A DNA stretch of 64,000 nucleotides from Heterocephalus glaber (lineage: Eukaryota; Chordata; Mammalia; Rodentia; Bathyergidae): positions 602,720-666,719 of the forward strand of contig NW_004624779.1 in assembly GCF_000247695.1 (NCBI RefSeq), written 5' to 3'. The translations under genes and the position numbers were made by a program. The notes under the pieces are model-generated. The model had not been told where the DNA came from, ran no database searches, and saw nothing but the letters and a program-made list of their open reading frames with translations. Position 1 is the first letter of the stretch; every line of letters begins with the position of its first letter. Below, piece by piece: positions 35,101 through 47,529 of the stretch.

Positions 35101-35310
35101 TACAGAACCTCCCCACAGTATATATTCGCGATCGTGTAAATTTGCCTACCATTTTAATATTTTGCAATCCAATTTAGCTGAGGAGCCTTGGTTTAACTCC
35201 TCTTTGTCATATACCACATTGTTTAGTATAACAACTAATAACTGTAAAATGCTAAAAATGCTATTGACTGAGAAGATACTCTACTAAGAATGCTTTATTT
35301 ATTGTTTCAA
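32155..35310. other. Unassigned sequence, possibly with ancient LINE relics
   Basis: Stretches near 33000-33400 and 34290-34680 have a purine-rich style seen in very old mammalian interspersed repeats, but I could not assign a family. No coding potential seen. Confidence 0.35.
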
Positions 35311-35315
35311 TCTTT

Positions 35316-36296
35316 ACTTTTTATTAGTACACATTTGCAGGATATAATGATTAAATTCCTCATAGGAAATGAATAACACATTTTACTTCTTTTTTTATGC
35401 CACTTCCTTCTCTCCCTTCCCTGTCACTCCATTTCTTTGTTCCCTTTTCACTGCTAAAGATCTAATTCCATATTTTCTATTATCTACCTTTAATTTTCCT
35501 CTTATATGAGAACCCACGCAATACTTAAGCTTGTGTATTTGCATCCATTTCCCAAAACATGACTCAAGTTTATCCTTCTTTATGGTAGGCTAGTACTCAA
35601 CTGTGTACAAATACCACACCTTCTTTATTCATTCATCTGTTGATGGGCATATGGGCTGTTTCCATGATTTAGCTATTATGAATTGTGCTGCTATGAACAC
35701 GGGCGTGTGGATCACTGTAGTAGGATGTCATTCATTCTTTCAAGGAGACACTTAGGATGGAATTGGCTCAGTCAAATAGAATGTCTAGTTTTAGTTTTTT
35801 TGAGGAATCTCCATACTAATTTCCATAATGTTTCTACTTGCTTATAATCCCACCAATGACATAGAAGGGTTCCTTCTTCCCTGCAACATTGCTAGCATTT
35901 GTTATTATTTAATTTCTTGATGACAATCATTCTTTCTGGAGTAAGCTGGAATCTCAGTCTTGTTCTAGTTTGCATTTCTCAATGGCTAGCAATGTTGTAC
36001 ATTTTTTCATGTATTTATTGACCATCTGTACTTCTTCTGAGAAATGTCTATCCATTTCAGTTACTCGTTTTTTATTATATCTTTTCTGGGTGGGTCTAAT
36101 TATTTTGAGTTCTTTATATATTCTAGGTATCAGTCCTCTGTCCAAGGGATAGCTGGAAAAATATCTTTACCATTGTCTCTTCCCTCTGGTGGTTGTTTCC
36201 TTTGCTGTGTGCAGAAGCTTTTTAATTTGATATGATCCCATTCGTTGATGGTGTATTTGTGAAAAAATTGAAAGTATTCTCTGGTCAATTGTGATT
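35316..36296 (-). mobile_element. L1 ORF2 C-terminal end and 3' UTR
   Basis: On minus, the 63-codon frame at 35954-36145 reads the C-terminal ORF2 part (GLIPRIYKELK near its start and the KYMKKCTTLL motif). The 3' UTR follows to about 35316 ('attagtacacatttgcagg' on plus). On plus, 'tgatgggcatatgggctgtt' and 'gaattgtgctgctatgaaca' are standard L1 landmarks. 5'-truncated at about 36296. Confidence 0.92.
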
Positions 36297-36299
36297 AGT

Positions 36300-36612
36300 G
36301 TTGGTCAACTTCCTGTTACTGTAACAAAATATCTGGGATAATCAACTTATACAGATCAAAGGTTTATGTTGGCTCACAGGTTTGGAGGTTCAGCCCAAGG
36401 CTGACTTTGTTAATCTTGGCCTGTTGCTAGGCAGCATATCATGGAGGGACTGAGTCCCACAGTCTCCTTTAAGTATATGCCCCCAGTGGTCTAAAAGTTC
36501 TCACTGGGCCTCAACATTTCAAAGGCCCCTCCACCTCCCCAAAACACTCTGTGGCTACCAAGACATGTGCTCTTTGGGGCACATTCAAAATTCATTTTCA
36601 AGTTTTGGTCCA
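36300..36612 (-). mobile_element. MaLR-type LTR fragment
   Basis: Plus reading 'tgttactgtaacaaaatatc', 'ggtttatgttggctcacagg', 'tatcatggagggactgagtc', 'tatatgcccccagtggtcta' and 'gtgctctttggggcacattc' is the reverse complement of the MST-like LTR. It abuts the 5'-truncated end of the L1. Confidence 0.8.
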
Positions 36613-36614
36613 CA

Positions 36615-38380
36615 GTATTAACTATCATTTCACATTAGAATGACATTAATTCTATAGGAAAAGCTGTAAAAAAAAATGACATTTGTTAAACCAGAATAGA
36701 CACAATCCAAATGTTCTTGTTGCTGGTTTGTTTGCTATTTTTCACTTTTTACTTTTTAACAGTTTTGGTAATGGTGATTCGTGCTTTGTGATGCTAGAAG
36801 CAGGAGCCACAAACCCTTCATATCTTAATGTCACTGACATTCTGATACACTAGATGCACTTGTACAGCACATCGGGCATTTTTTGAAAATGTGAATTCAA
36901 ATCAGAACAAGTTTTTTGAATTCCAGTCCTCTGGAATCATTGGTGCAGAAGGTCTCTTGGTAGGGCTTAAGTCTGAGATAATTGTGTGTTTCTTTTGCCC
37001 ATAATTTGGGCTCATATGGTTCGTAGCGATTTGGCATTAACTTGAAACCTTCCCTCCAGCCAGCTTGCCACTCCAGATGGCACTGTCTTTCTGAACAAGC
37101 TGAATCCTCTGGTCGTGAAGGTAAAATAGCGTTTATTTATAAGTCCTTGGCTAGTCTTGCTTACCACTATTATTCACTTCATTGATCATGAGTACAGGGC
37201 TCTTAACTCTTGATATTCATGAGTAGTGATAGAAAATTTTTGAATTCTCAAGGCTGATAATTTAAATAAATAAAAACTAACAATTCAATTTTTCAAAACC
37301 ACATTAGAGGCATATCTACATAGAATCCAAAAATGTCAAGTCAATATAGCATTTATGTTTCTGTAGCTTGTACTTTGAATTATTGCTTATATTTTTTGAG
37401 AATATAGGTGACCCATTTCTCTTTTCATTGAAATTTGAGTTCAGCATATATGTGTTACAGGATTTTCTAAAAATTTATTAATGAACAAAATTAAGGCTTT
37501 AGAAAGAGACAATTAGTCTGATACATTTAATCAGTATTTTGTGAATCTTAAATTCTAGAACATTCATTTTCTATATCATTAATCCAAAAAAACCTGAAAG
37601 GTTAGTCCTTATTATGCCATCTACACACATATTCAGCATATACATCTCACTTTAGATCACAGAAAGACTGAACACAGCCAGTACCTTTATAGCACATACG
37701 TTTCAAAGATGTCCCAATATTCACTTGAAATTTTATTTAATAACTTCAAAATAAATATCTTTCACCCTATAATTTTCAGTAAGATTTTTCAAGTAATAGA
37801 AGCAAAAGAAAGGGGTTTTATAAACTTAAGAGAACTAACAATATTTTCTTTAGAACCACCTACATATGTTTCATTTTTAGTTGCATTTTATTCTAAGTAG
37901 TTCTCACACTAAATAATCATGAGCATCATGATCTTCTCAGTAGTCCTTCTGTAGGTTTCTCTGAAGGCAAAGAAATTTATACAGGTTTCTCCATCTTCCT
38001 ACTGTTTGCATAAGATACAGTAAATATCTCACTTGTCTATCAAAAGCTGCCAGTCACATTTTGAACCTAATCAGAGTTTACTACAGTATTGCTTAATGCT
38101 GTGTTTTAGGGAGAGAGGCCTTATGGTGGAAATGAAGAACAGAACTGAATATTCACATGAGGGTAACATTCCCTTAAATAAAAGTATTTATCTCTTAATA
38201 TTATTGATGTGATAACTCAAAAACACAAATGATAGTGTTTATTTCCTTGGGTCATTACCATATATATGAATATCAGTATCAAATACATCCATTTTTATGA
38301 TTTTAGTAAACAGGCCTAACAGTCTCTTTGTGCACATGATAAGTTGCATTTTCCACAATGATAGATGAACCAATGGAGTT
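36615..38380. other. Unassigned sequence
   Basis: No gene or family recognised. A stretch at about 37020-37130 is richer in GC and ends in a donor-like gaaggtaaaa, but no acceptor and no conserved frame support an exon. Confidence 0.4.
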
Positions 38381-38395
38381 AAAGAACATAAGGCA

Positions 38396-38558
38396 TTGAG
38401 CCAAGCTTGGTGGTGCACTCCTGCCTGTAGTCCCAGCACTCAGGAGGCTGAGGCAGGAGGATCGTTGCAAGTTCAAGGCCAGCCTGGACTACATAGTGAA
38501 TTCAAGGCCATCCTGAACTACATAGTGAGACCCTGTCTCAAAAATAAATAAATAAAAT
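38396..38558 (+). mobile_element. B1 SINE with exact target-site duplication
   Basis: B1 body with the internal duplicated segment ('aaggccagcctggactacat' and 'aaggccatcctgaactacat'), then 'gagaccctgtctc' and an (AAAT)-rich tail. The 15-bp repeat aaagaacataaggca flanks it at 38381-38395 and 38559-38573 without mismatch. A relatively young insertion. Confidence 0.96.
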
Positions 38559-38574
38559 AAAGAACATAAGGCAC

Positions 38575-41500
38575 TGTATTCATTTAACCTCAGGGGTATT
38601 TACTTGGCTTATTCCTTTGCATCACAGAGAAGGAAACTAATTTTTAAAAACTTCAAAAGACAAATACATAAAATAATTTATTTCAGTTAATATATGACTA
38701 TATTTAGTTTTATACTGGGAAAAGAGAATTTACTTTATGTTTTAAAGAGAGAGCCCAAGAAGGAAAAGTGGAAAATAATAAGCAGGGGAAAGACATTGAC
38801 CTCCTACTTTCTCCTTTGTAAATGAGTCTCAACACTGGTTATAGATTGTATTGATCATATATTAAAATGACAAATGGCCTCCACATTAGTTTGCACACAA
38901 GTCTCTTAGTGAAATCTATTGTAATTTGTCAGATGGAACCTAAGAATTGAACTAGACATTGATGGACAAGACCTTCTACTTACCATTGAAAACATGTAGA
39001 TTCTTCATGATTAAACTGATGCTTCTGACTTTAATGAGCTGCTACTGACTGTGAATTTACTGCTACAATATTCTATTATATTGTGGTCCATAGTACTGTA
39101 TTTAAGTGGTTGTAGGTGTCTTCATTACAAATTTGTTCTTATAAGCTTGTAGCTCAATCAAAAATATTCCAGGTATATGATGTGATATATAAAGTCATTT
39201 TGACTATAAATTATTTTCATGATTTTATCTGTATATATATATGATTTAATACTTATGATTTAAATATATATATATAATTTGAAATATATGTGTATGTTTC
39301 AATTTTCTGTGAATAACCAGAATATATGAGCTAGTCTATGAATTAAATGAATATGTAGTAAAGAATTCTTGTTGAAAAGGAGACTTGGATGCTTATAGAA
39401 CTAGCTCATATGATCACAAGAAACAGGCCTGAATGTAGTAAACGAAAATGATATTTGGGAAGCTTCTCCTTAAATATAAATCATATACTATGTGCTTAGC
39501 GTTTAAACTATTTTGATATACACTATTATTTTTAAAATAATAACAGTATAAGATAAGAAATGTTCTGAAATTGAAATCTAGAGAAACTGTCATCTGTCAC
39601 TTTATTCTGAATAACTTTTCAGAGAACATCTCAAAACATGCAAATATTTATGTTTTATTTAAAATCAGCACCTTGAAATTTAAAAGTAAATTTCTCTCTA
39701 ATTTTTTGGCAGAAATATCTTTTTTCTGCATTGACACTTATGAAAGTGATATTATTTTAAATACCTAGTACATTATTTCTTTCTTTGGATTAGGCATTTA
39801 AATATTTGCTGAAGGATTTAGTGAGTGGACAAATGAAATAGATGTATAAAGGAAAGTTTTGAGAACTATTTCATTTTTTCACTTCTAATAAAGTTGTGGA
39901 TATTACTTTAATCAGAAGTGCATCATGGTCTACCTGTACTTTATAAGTGTAGTTCTGTATTTACCCTTCTAGAATAAATAAACATACAAGCACTCTGATT
40001 CAGACTACTTGAATCATTGATTGCTGGTACTGTTCAGGATAATGTTGGAGGTTTTGGTCAAGCAAGAATACATGGATATACAGTAGTCTGGAACTGCTTT
40101 TGTATTCTAGAAATTTCAGAGTGTCTGTTAGAATTTTATGTGTCATGAATCACAAAAATCAAAACAAACAGCCTAGTACTTTACACCAATAGGCAACATC
40201 CAAATGCTCTGAAAAGCATATTTTAGAAACTAATAAACCAGTACACATTCTTTGAGTATATTATTAGGTTATATACATTTTGCTTTACATTATATGCTTA
40301 TATTATATGCTTAACTATATTGCTAATACAGGTGGAAGGTTAGGTAAGTCATTCCATATTAATAACTACCTAAATGCCATTATATAGAAGAGACTTTCAT
40401 TATTTATGACTTTCAGAAAAATATATCATCCGGGAGGAAAACAATGTATGCTGTTTTATGTTTTATAATGTGTGTAAAATTACTGGTTATACTGATAATA
40501 CCTTGATGGATTTTTAATGGAGTAGCTACACCGATATTATCTTGTTCAATTTTTAATTAAGTTTAGTGAAGACACTATTTAAATCCGACTATTAAGCACA
40601 ATACCTCAGACATAAGAGTTGGTTGACTCTACCAAATCTTTTTGATACTTTTAAATTATTATAGAGATACACATTAATGTTAATATGCTTTTGTTGGCTG
40701 ATTCACATGCTTTTCAATAGCATCTTTCAATTTCCACATTTGCAGCAATTTTAGTTCAGTGAAATGCGGAAGGTACCTGGATGGAGGGTATAACGATGTG
40801 TAATTATGCTGAATGGCATCTACAATTCATAAACCTACTAGTTTGTACAATTTAATAAATGGGAAGAGACATTCAGAAAATTGGACTCGCCTTCTTCATG
40901 GTTCTAAAATGAACAAAATGGAGAATTAGAAGAAAAATTGGAAGGCCAGATTCTCTACACACTAAAATCAGAGACAGTTTTACAGTAGAAGTATCAGAGT
41001 CAGAACATCTCCCTCCTGGCCAGAGTCTGGTTCACTGAGCTATACAGCTTTGTAACTGTCACAGGTATTGAGTTGAAATGAATGTTTTTCTAGTTCTACC
41101 CACAAACACAAAAGGTAGGCTGAACCAGAATAGCCTTAACAGAACATTTCAATGAGTGACTTCCTAGGAATGTGCACAATTTTAAAATAGTATTTAGAAA
41201 TTTCAAAGTTTTTTTTTCTTATGCTGTGAAAGATGTAATGAAAGGAGAGATACATTCATGTTAATCCCCAAATATTAGGAAAAACATGTCTTCTTGTTCT
41301 TTTTTAGGTACTGCTTATCTTAAAATGTTTCCTTTTAGTCATTGCAAAACTATGAGAAGACTGGTTAGATCTTCAACTTGTAAGGACATTCCACATACAA
41401 ATGCATTTCCTTTTGCCTTGTCTTTCTCAGTTGTTTACGAAAATCTTGCCACCTATCAGTGAACTCTATTATCCTAAGTTTTCCTTTCCTGGGTTAAATT

Positions 41501-42690
41501 TGCTTGAAACACTATAACTGAGGAGAATGGATAATGCCAGGAAAGGAAAAGAAAAAATTACATAAAAGGCAGGGCAAAAATGAGAGGACATAGTCTGAAA
41601 AGGAATAAGAGAAAATAAACTCATGCACAGCTATCAGCATTTAGTGTTCAATAAAGGGTATGGTCTTTATTAACCCTCTGCTCCCTGTACTTCCTACAGC
41701 CCTCACCTCCTGAGCCAGCATTCTACTCCTAGTATTTACATAATTTTCTACACTTATGAAAATAACTCAGGCTCAGAATTTGACCTGTCATCCCAAAGAG
41801 AGCTAATTCTTAAATTTGTTCATTCTGAATTAAACACCATCTTCAAAGCAACACAAAGGCTGTAGGTCTGTGTGAACTGTCATATTATTGCATCTTCTCT
41901 CTCAGAGACCTGAGCCATTAACTAACACATCATCTCCCTTGTTTATAGTCAAGTGTGATATGCATGTTTTGTGATCTTTAACAATGCTATGTCCAACACA
42001 CTCCCGCATTAAAAGCAGATCTATAGAAACAGAAAAGAATGAGAAAAATACCACTTACATTGTTCTAGGATTTTTATTTTCATTACTTGCTTAAAATAGA
42101 TATGTTTATAGTAGAAAACAGCTCCTCTAAGGTATAATGAGGCACAAAGTGTACTGTTCATGAAAAATTTATATATACAAACCCTCTTACAAAACCATAA
42201 CATAATTCATTCTTTATTAGAAGTGCTACTGAAGACATGGACATTTTCCTCTCACTGTGAACTAACACTTTCCAAAGATAATCTAAAGAAAGCAAACTGT
42301 GTTATGACTGTGTCAATGTGTGGAAACATTTGAAAAGGTTCCTATATAAGGCTGGTCTGGGAGAAAATCCTTGGTAATCCAGAACCTCCATGTTTCTTAA
42401 TAAAACAGAGAAAGAAAAGATAGAAGCTGACCTTTACATCTCATAAAATCTTGTTTTGGTCTAAGTTTCTCTAGTTATAGGATCTAGAAGGAAAGATCAA
42501 CATTAATTTTAAAAGAATCAGGAAGAGTTGGAGTGTGCCAGTTTAACAAACACAGGATGAATTCTCAAGCTAGAGGCAGACACTAAGTTCATTAGGATCA
42601 AGTGCATTTACACATCAAGTAACTTCCAGGCAACAGATGAGTCTCCGTCCTTCCAAATTAGGTACTACAGTAGTTAAAAGCAAAAACTGT
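38575..42690. other. Long unassigned AT-rich sequence
   Basis: About 4.1 kb with no gene or confident repeat. A short AT-repetitive tract lies at about 39225-39295. Confidence 0.4.
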
Positions 42691-42691
42691 A

Positions 42692-42880
42692 AAGCAGAAT
42701 TTCTCAGTTTTAGCACTACTGACATTTTGGAGTAATCATATATTTTTGTGTGGGTGGGTACGTCCTGTGCATGTAGGAAATTTAAACCATGTCCCTGGCT
42801 GTCCCCAATTAGAGGCAGCCACACTGCCCCTTCTGTAGTTGTGACAAACTATAGTATCTCCAGTCACTTAAACTGACCTC
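42692..42880. mobile_element. hAT-type non-autonomous element, left part
   Basis: Recognisable order: 'agcactactgacattttgga', 'cgtcctgtgcatgtaggaaa', 'aaaccatgtccctggctgtc', 'gtagttgtgacaaactatag', 'tctccagtcactt'. It matches a mammal-wide hAT-Charlie MITE family that I cannot name with certainty. The matching right end seems to lie at about 43130-43168, beyond an L1. Confidence 0.65.
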
Positions 42881-43118
42881 TGTGTGAGAAACTCCAGATA
42901 GAAATAATTTAATGAGCAACATAAAATGTATATGATAGGACATATGCAGGTAGACTTTGTGGAGATGGGAAGGGGACTTGAGGATGGAAAGAGTCAAAAG
43001 GGGAGAAAGAGAAGGGGAAGTAAAAATGATGAAGATGTGATATGTCTGTATACCGACTTCCCAAGGTGAATGTTACGGTTGCATATTGCTAGCATATACT
43101 AATAAAAAGAGAAACTTT
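42881..43118 (+). mobile_element. L1 3' terminus
   Basis: 'atgatgaagatgtgatatg', 'ataccgacttcccaaggtga', 'atgttacggttgcatattgc' and 'tactaataaaaaga' reproduce the recurrent L1 3' end of this window. The left boundary is approximate. Confidence 0.72.
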
Positions 43119-43129
43119 TTAAAAAACTT

Positions 43130-43168
43130 TAAAAGTCCTCAGTCCCCAGTAAGAAACATTGCTTTAGG
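43130..43168. mobile_element. Probable right end of the hAT element
   Basis: 'tcctcagtccccagtaagaa' then 'acattgcttta' resembles the end of the same hAT family ('gagaaccactgc' in consensus). This would make the L1 a nested insertion. Short and diverged. Confidence 0.45.
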
Positions 43169-43194
43169 ATAGGATTAGCCTAATTTTTAATTTT

Positions 43195-43335
43195 TTTTCT
43201 GTACTTGTAGAGACAACATGAATAACTGCACTTACTTGAAGGAATCGTTATGAAGATCAAGAACTTAGAGCACTCAAAACATTACCTGGTGTATAAAAAA
43301 TGTGTGATTGCTATTGTTACTAATGACAATTTCTT
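43195..43335 (+). mobile_element. MIR SINE, 3' half
   Basis: 'aataactgcacttacttgaa', 'ggaatcgttatgaagatcaa', 'acattacctggtgtataaaa' and 'tattgttact' follow the MIR 3' half ('acctacctcatagggttgttgtgagg' onward). Confidence 0.75.
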
Positions 43336-43689
43336 TGAACACAGAGTGGCTATTCTTTGACTGCTCTAAATTTGACCATGAGCTGAGTTGACATTCCCTG
43401 TGTTTATATTTATTTTCAGGATCATTGCACTTACCTATAATAAGTGGATCCTATTATTATCTTTTCTATAATATTAAATAATGGTTTGACCCTTTTACCT
43501 GAAAGAATTAATAAGCCAGAAATGGGGATGAAATTGTTGAATTTTACATAGAAAGAATGAAAGCCTTAAATTGATATCATTACAATAAATGAGATAATTT
43601 CACCATCAATAGGAAATTTAACATATCAAGAATGAAGACATAGAATTTGGGATTTGAATTGCAAAAATAGCTCTGAGATCCTGGCAAAA

Positions 43690-44004
43690 TTACCAGGATC
43701 TTGGATTTTTCAGGGTTTTTGGTTTTTTTTCAAGGTGATATTTCTTCAAGGCATTTATGTAGTGGACAAGGGAGAAAGCAGCCTGTAAGAACTGAATGAT
43801 GGGCAAATTGGTGATTTTGTTGACATCAGTGTGGGACACCCCCACCAGATTAATATCCTGCCATACAGAAGTCACCATACAGTGTTTTCCCCATGGTCTT
43901 GTTTTTGATTCTGTGCCAGATGCATGTTGCATAAAGGCTGATGAATTTAAGAGCAGATCTAATGGCTGCTTAATGTGTCCTTGAAAACAGCCTTCAAAAG
44001 TCAT
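43690..44004 (-). other. Unidentified 104-codon open frame
   Basis: An open frame from ATG at 44002-44004 to a stop at 43690. The composition looks protein-like (motifs SKTRPWGKHCM and VSHTDVNKITNL), without transmembrane segments or low complexity, and it does not overlap a recognised repeat. On minus it is followed by A-rich sequence. It may be a decayed processed pseudogene of a gene I cannot name, or chance: about three frames of this length are expected in 64 kb of AT-rich DNA. No function is proposed. Confidence 0.25.
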
Positions 44005-44271
44005 TAGGCCTGCAAAATGATAGTGTTTGCACCCCCGGAGACACTATTCTACAGACAAACAAATCTCAGGTGGCATTTTCTTTCTTAATTCATTGCAAGT
44101 TTGCATGGAATTCAATAGGTCAATGAAAGTTTTGTTCAGCTGGAAAGAATTATTAAAGTGGAGCCAAAAGTGATATTTGAAAGATCGTTCTCACACTTCG
44201 CAGGTGTGACTTGGGGCAGGCGACAATTTATTGGGCCCCAGTTTTCTCTGATGCAAGGATTGATCTGGCCC

Positions 44272-44445
44272 AGGGATTCTCAGCATGTCCCCCAGCACCA
44301 GCGGTATTGGCTTCACATGGGCACTTGTTAGAAATCCAGATTCTTGATGCCCACATCAGGCACATTGATGAGACCAGAGCACCTAGGATGTAACAAGCCC
44401 TCTAGATGATTGTACACTGTAAAATATTTGAAGACCACTACGTTC
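44272..44445. mobile_element. MER5A-like hAT-Charlie element
   Basis: 'cagggattctcagcatgtc', 'gcacttgttagaaatccaga', 'ttcttgatgcccacatcagg', 'taacaagccctctagatgat' and 'tatttgaagaccacta' match the MER5A family end to end in diverged form. Confidence 0.8.
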
Positions 44446-44449
44446 ATTC

Positions 44450-44798
44450 AGAGGTCAGAAAGCTTTTTCTCTAAAGGACTTGATAGTAATAGTTTAAGTT
44501 TTATGCTCCAAGAAGCAAAACCAGTGTATTATGTAGGTATTTATATAAAAACACAGAATAATATTGATATCATAAAAATCATTTCCCAATTTTTCACAAT
44601 ATAGGTTTAATATTGAGAAGAATGGAAACCTTTTTAGGGAGAGTACTGTACTAGTTTGATGAGTTGGGGCTCAAAGTTAATCTTCTTTGTCAAATAAATT
44701 TTGCATATGTTCATCTGTAAAAGTCATTCGTAGCTCATGAGCCACTTAATTAGGTGACGGCAAGGTTTTGCCTTCAGACCATAGTTTGCTATGCTTTG
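44450..44798. mobile_element. hAT-type MITE relic
   Basis: Starts 'gctttttctctaaaggactt', contains 'atgtaggtatttatataaaa', 'gaaacctttttagggagag' and 'catgagccacttaattaggt', and ends 'ccatagtttgctatgc'. The start and end pair with the 'tttgctgaccc / ctgtaaagggcc' ends of the family also seen at 54407-54592. Confidence 0.65.
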
Positions 44799-44832
44799 TA
44801 TAGAGGAATTGGAAGGACACTTTCATCTCCAC

Positions 44833-44835
<3 letters not shown>

Positions 44836-44873
<38 letters not shown>
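44836..44873. repeat. (GT)19 microsatellite
   Basis: Uninterrupted GT units on plus. Likely polymorphic. Confidence 0.98.
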
Positions 44874-44877
<4 letters not shown>

Positions 44878-44879
44878 GC

Positions 44880-46055
44880 ATCATTGCAAAAGCTCCTTAG
44901 CTACCTCTGCTTTTCTCTCTGCTTTATTAAATGAAGAACCCAAGTTACAAATCTTGATATTTCATCCTCAACCCAAAACCATCCACTCACACTACTACTG
45001 CATGTAGTACTTCATGACAACTGAACAAAAAGTGACTGGACAAAATGAAGAGTGCAAAATTAGTTCTTCTATGACTGAGTCAGTTTCTCCCAGAATAAAA
45101 CCTAATGCTCAGATTGGTATTGCAGATAGACTTTACCCATGGAGTAGTATCCATCAGCAACATTCTTCATGACTTTTCAATTGTTTTTCAAGGGAAAGGC
45201 TGTTAAGAAAGTCAACAAATCTTTCAGAGATTAATTGAAATACATCTTATATCAAAGTCATGAGTTCCTCTAAAAAAAGACATAAGCAGGACCTTATTAT
45301 TCCAAGCAATTAGCTGTTATCAGTCTCTGAATAAGACATATTACTCAGTCTCACTTTTATCCATCCAAGTGGGAGTACCAGAAATGGATATCTTTTTTTA
45401 ATCAAAGTTTCCATCTTAAGTAAAAACAGAGAGAGCACAAATTAGTTGAATCAATTCATTTGCTTTTGCCGGAAGCTTGCCTCCTGCAATTAATTCAATT
45501 GACTACTTCAATTTCTTTGTACATTCATGAGGGCATTGATGGACATATGATTATTCTGCTTTAAACTTCACTTGGGCTCCATGTTCTCTAATCTCCTTGT
45601 CTCAGAGCCTCTATTCGCTGTGCTCCGTGCTGTGTGGAAAAGAAATCCTGTATTTCCCCAAAAGTCTGCGGATAATGTAATTAACCCACCTTCCTCTGAC
45701 CTGTAGCATATCTACTGTGAATGCCATGCCCTTCTACCCTGGGTAGGTGAGGGGAGAATAGGGCCATATTGATTTTCCGTTCATCACATAAACCCAGAAT
45801 GTCATGGGTCTCCCTTCTTTCATGGCTTCAATAGGAGCCTTTTCCACCATCTTTTGGTATTTGCATTTGGACATTACAGCAAAATTTCCAAGAAGTGATG
45901 GCTTTAAGACACATCTTGCTCATTGATATTCTCCTCCCAGAAGGCTAAAGGTTCTCACTCTGTACTTTCTGTTGCCTCCAGTGACATAGAAACAACTTTA
46001 CTCTGTATTCCTTCCTTTGGTGAGGTAAAATAAATACATGGCAGAATGCATAAAG
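44880..46055. other. Unassigned, apparently unique sequence
   Basis: No repeat family is recognised. The segment about 45450-45760 is less AT-rich with no long frame, a possible conserved non-coding element. Confidence 0.4.
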
Positions 46056-46060
46056 TGTAA

Positions 46061-46062
46061 TG

Positions 46063-46100
<38 letters not shown>

Positions 46101-46110
46101 CATATATATC
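46061..46110. repeat. (TG)n(TA)n microsatellite
   Basis: TG units pass into TATATA and CATATATA units. Confidence 0.96.
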
Positions 46111-47425
46111 AGTGCCTACCTCACAAGTAAGCATTATGCTGACTTCTTTTGCCACCAATTAGATTTGTCAAATTCTGTTAAAATTTCATGGAATCATGTA
46201 TTAATTAATATTTTGTATGCATATGTGTTCACTCAAAATTATGAGTTACTGCTTTTTTCTCTTCCTGGAATGTATGAAATCAGCCACAAGTTTTGATCAC
46301 ACTATAGAATTCCAAGTCTTCCATCTCCTTGGGACATATGTGAAAAGCTCCAGTCCAGAGGCATGAATGATAATAAAATACATTAGTCAAATACAAATTA
46401 TGAAATACTATTATTTTTCTGTTATCTGACATAATTTCATTTTTCTCACATGCATAATTGTAAGTGCAGGTATAACTGTTCATCTAAAAAAGAAATTAAA
46501 AAGTGAATTGTATGTTTTGACTGTTTTAGTGATTATTGATATCTGGTAGATATTAAAACTATATAGGTGTTTACAATGATGTATTGCTTTACTTTAAGCA
46601 AATTTATAATTTTCATCTACTTTACTCCACACTTTATGAGCCTAATTCTTCAGGGTTCATTAATTCACTTTCCCCTGGTGGCTGTTATATATTGTTTGCG
46701 TCTGTGCTGTGCTCCTTTGAAATTCTTGGTTTTTATTTAACTCCTTTCTCTCATTTTTAAACTCTTCTCTATTAACAATATTACCTTCCCCAGGCTTAGG
46801 TATGCCATTTTATTGTTCTCTTTCTTGATTTATTGAAGTTTAATCAATACAACAAAGCAAAAGTTTTTCTTCCTTTTCCCCAACCTCTTCTTCACCTGTG
46901 ATTTTTACTGTCATCTTGCCAATCCCCAGCGAGGGCCAGGGTGGGTTCTTCAGCTCTCTGACCACAGCTCCTGCTGCAGCTCACAGTCCATGCTCTCACC
47001 CTGCTGCTCTCACGAGCCTACCCAGCCCACCTTCCTCAACTGAAACCCATCTCCTCTCTGTTTCTAACCCTCTGATGGTGCTGGATAGGTCCCCTGCTGA
47101 ACGACTTAAGTCAATTTTTCTCCAATGTCAAGAATATGTGGACCCATTCTAAAGGAAAAATATCCCATAGATCATCAGGGTCAACTTAAATCACTTTCAT
47201 TATAATATAAATAAGTACCTACCGACCTGTGCCTATTGATAAAGTCCTTCTTATAGGTTGTATGAAAACATAAAATTAAAGACATTGTAATTAATACTAA
47301 TAAAATTATGAAAGTAATATAACTCAAATGAATAATATGAATGGAAACAAATTGTCATCCATTATGGGAATAGTGTATTAATGGCTAGGTTTTGTACACT
47401 GGCCAGGTTAAGAGAGGGGTTGCGG
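46111..47425. other. Unassigned sequence
   Basis: No family recognised. The 46890-47110 part is markedly richer in GC than its surroundings and carries an 84-codon frame with a Ser/Pro/Ala-rich translation and no known motif. Confidence 0.4.
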
Positions 47426-47427
47426 AT

Positions 47428-47513
47428 GGGCCAGGGATTTAGCTCAGTGGTTTCACCCCTGCTATGCAGGCACAAGGACCTGAGTTCAATCCCTGGTACC
47501 AAAAAAAAAAAAA
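47428..47513 (+). mobile_element. ID SINE
   Basis: gggccagggatttagctca start, A box 'tagctcagtgg', B-box-like 'gttcaatcc', 'ctggtacc' plus A run and GAA-rich tail. Imperfect flanking repeats (gggttgcggat and gggttgggtggat) may be the target duplication. Confidence 0.92.
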
Positions 47514-47529
47514 GAAGAAGAAGGGTTGG

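Noticed and set aside
37020..37135. Exon-like stretch ending in a donor-like gaaggtaaaa
   Set aside because: No acceptor and no frame that resembles a known protein.
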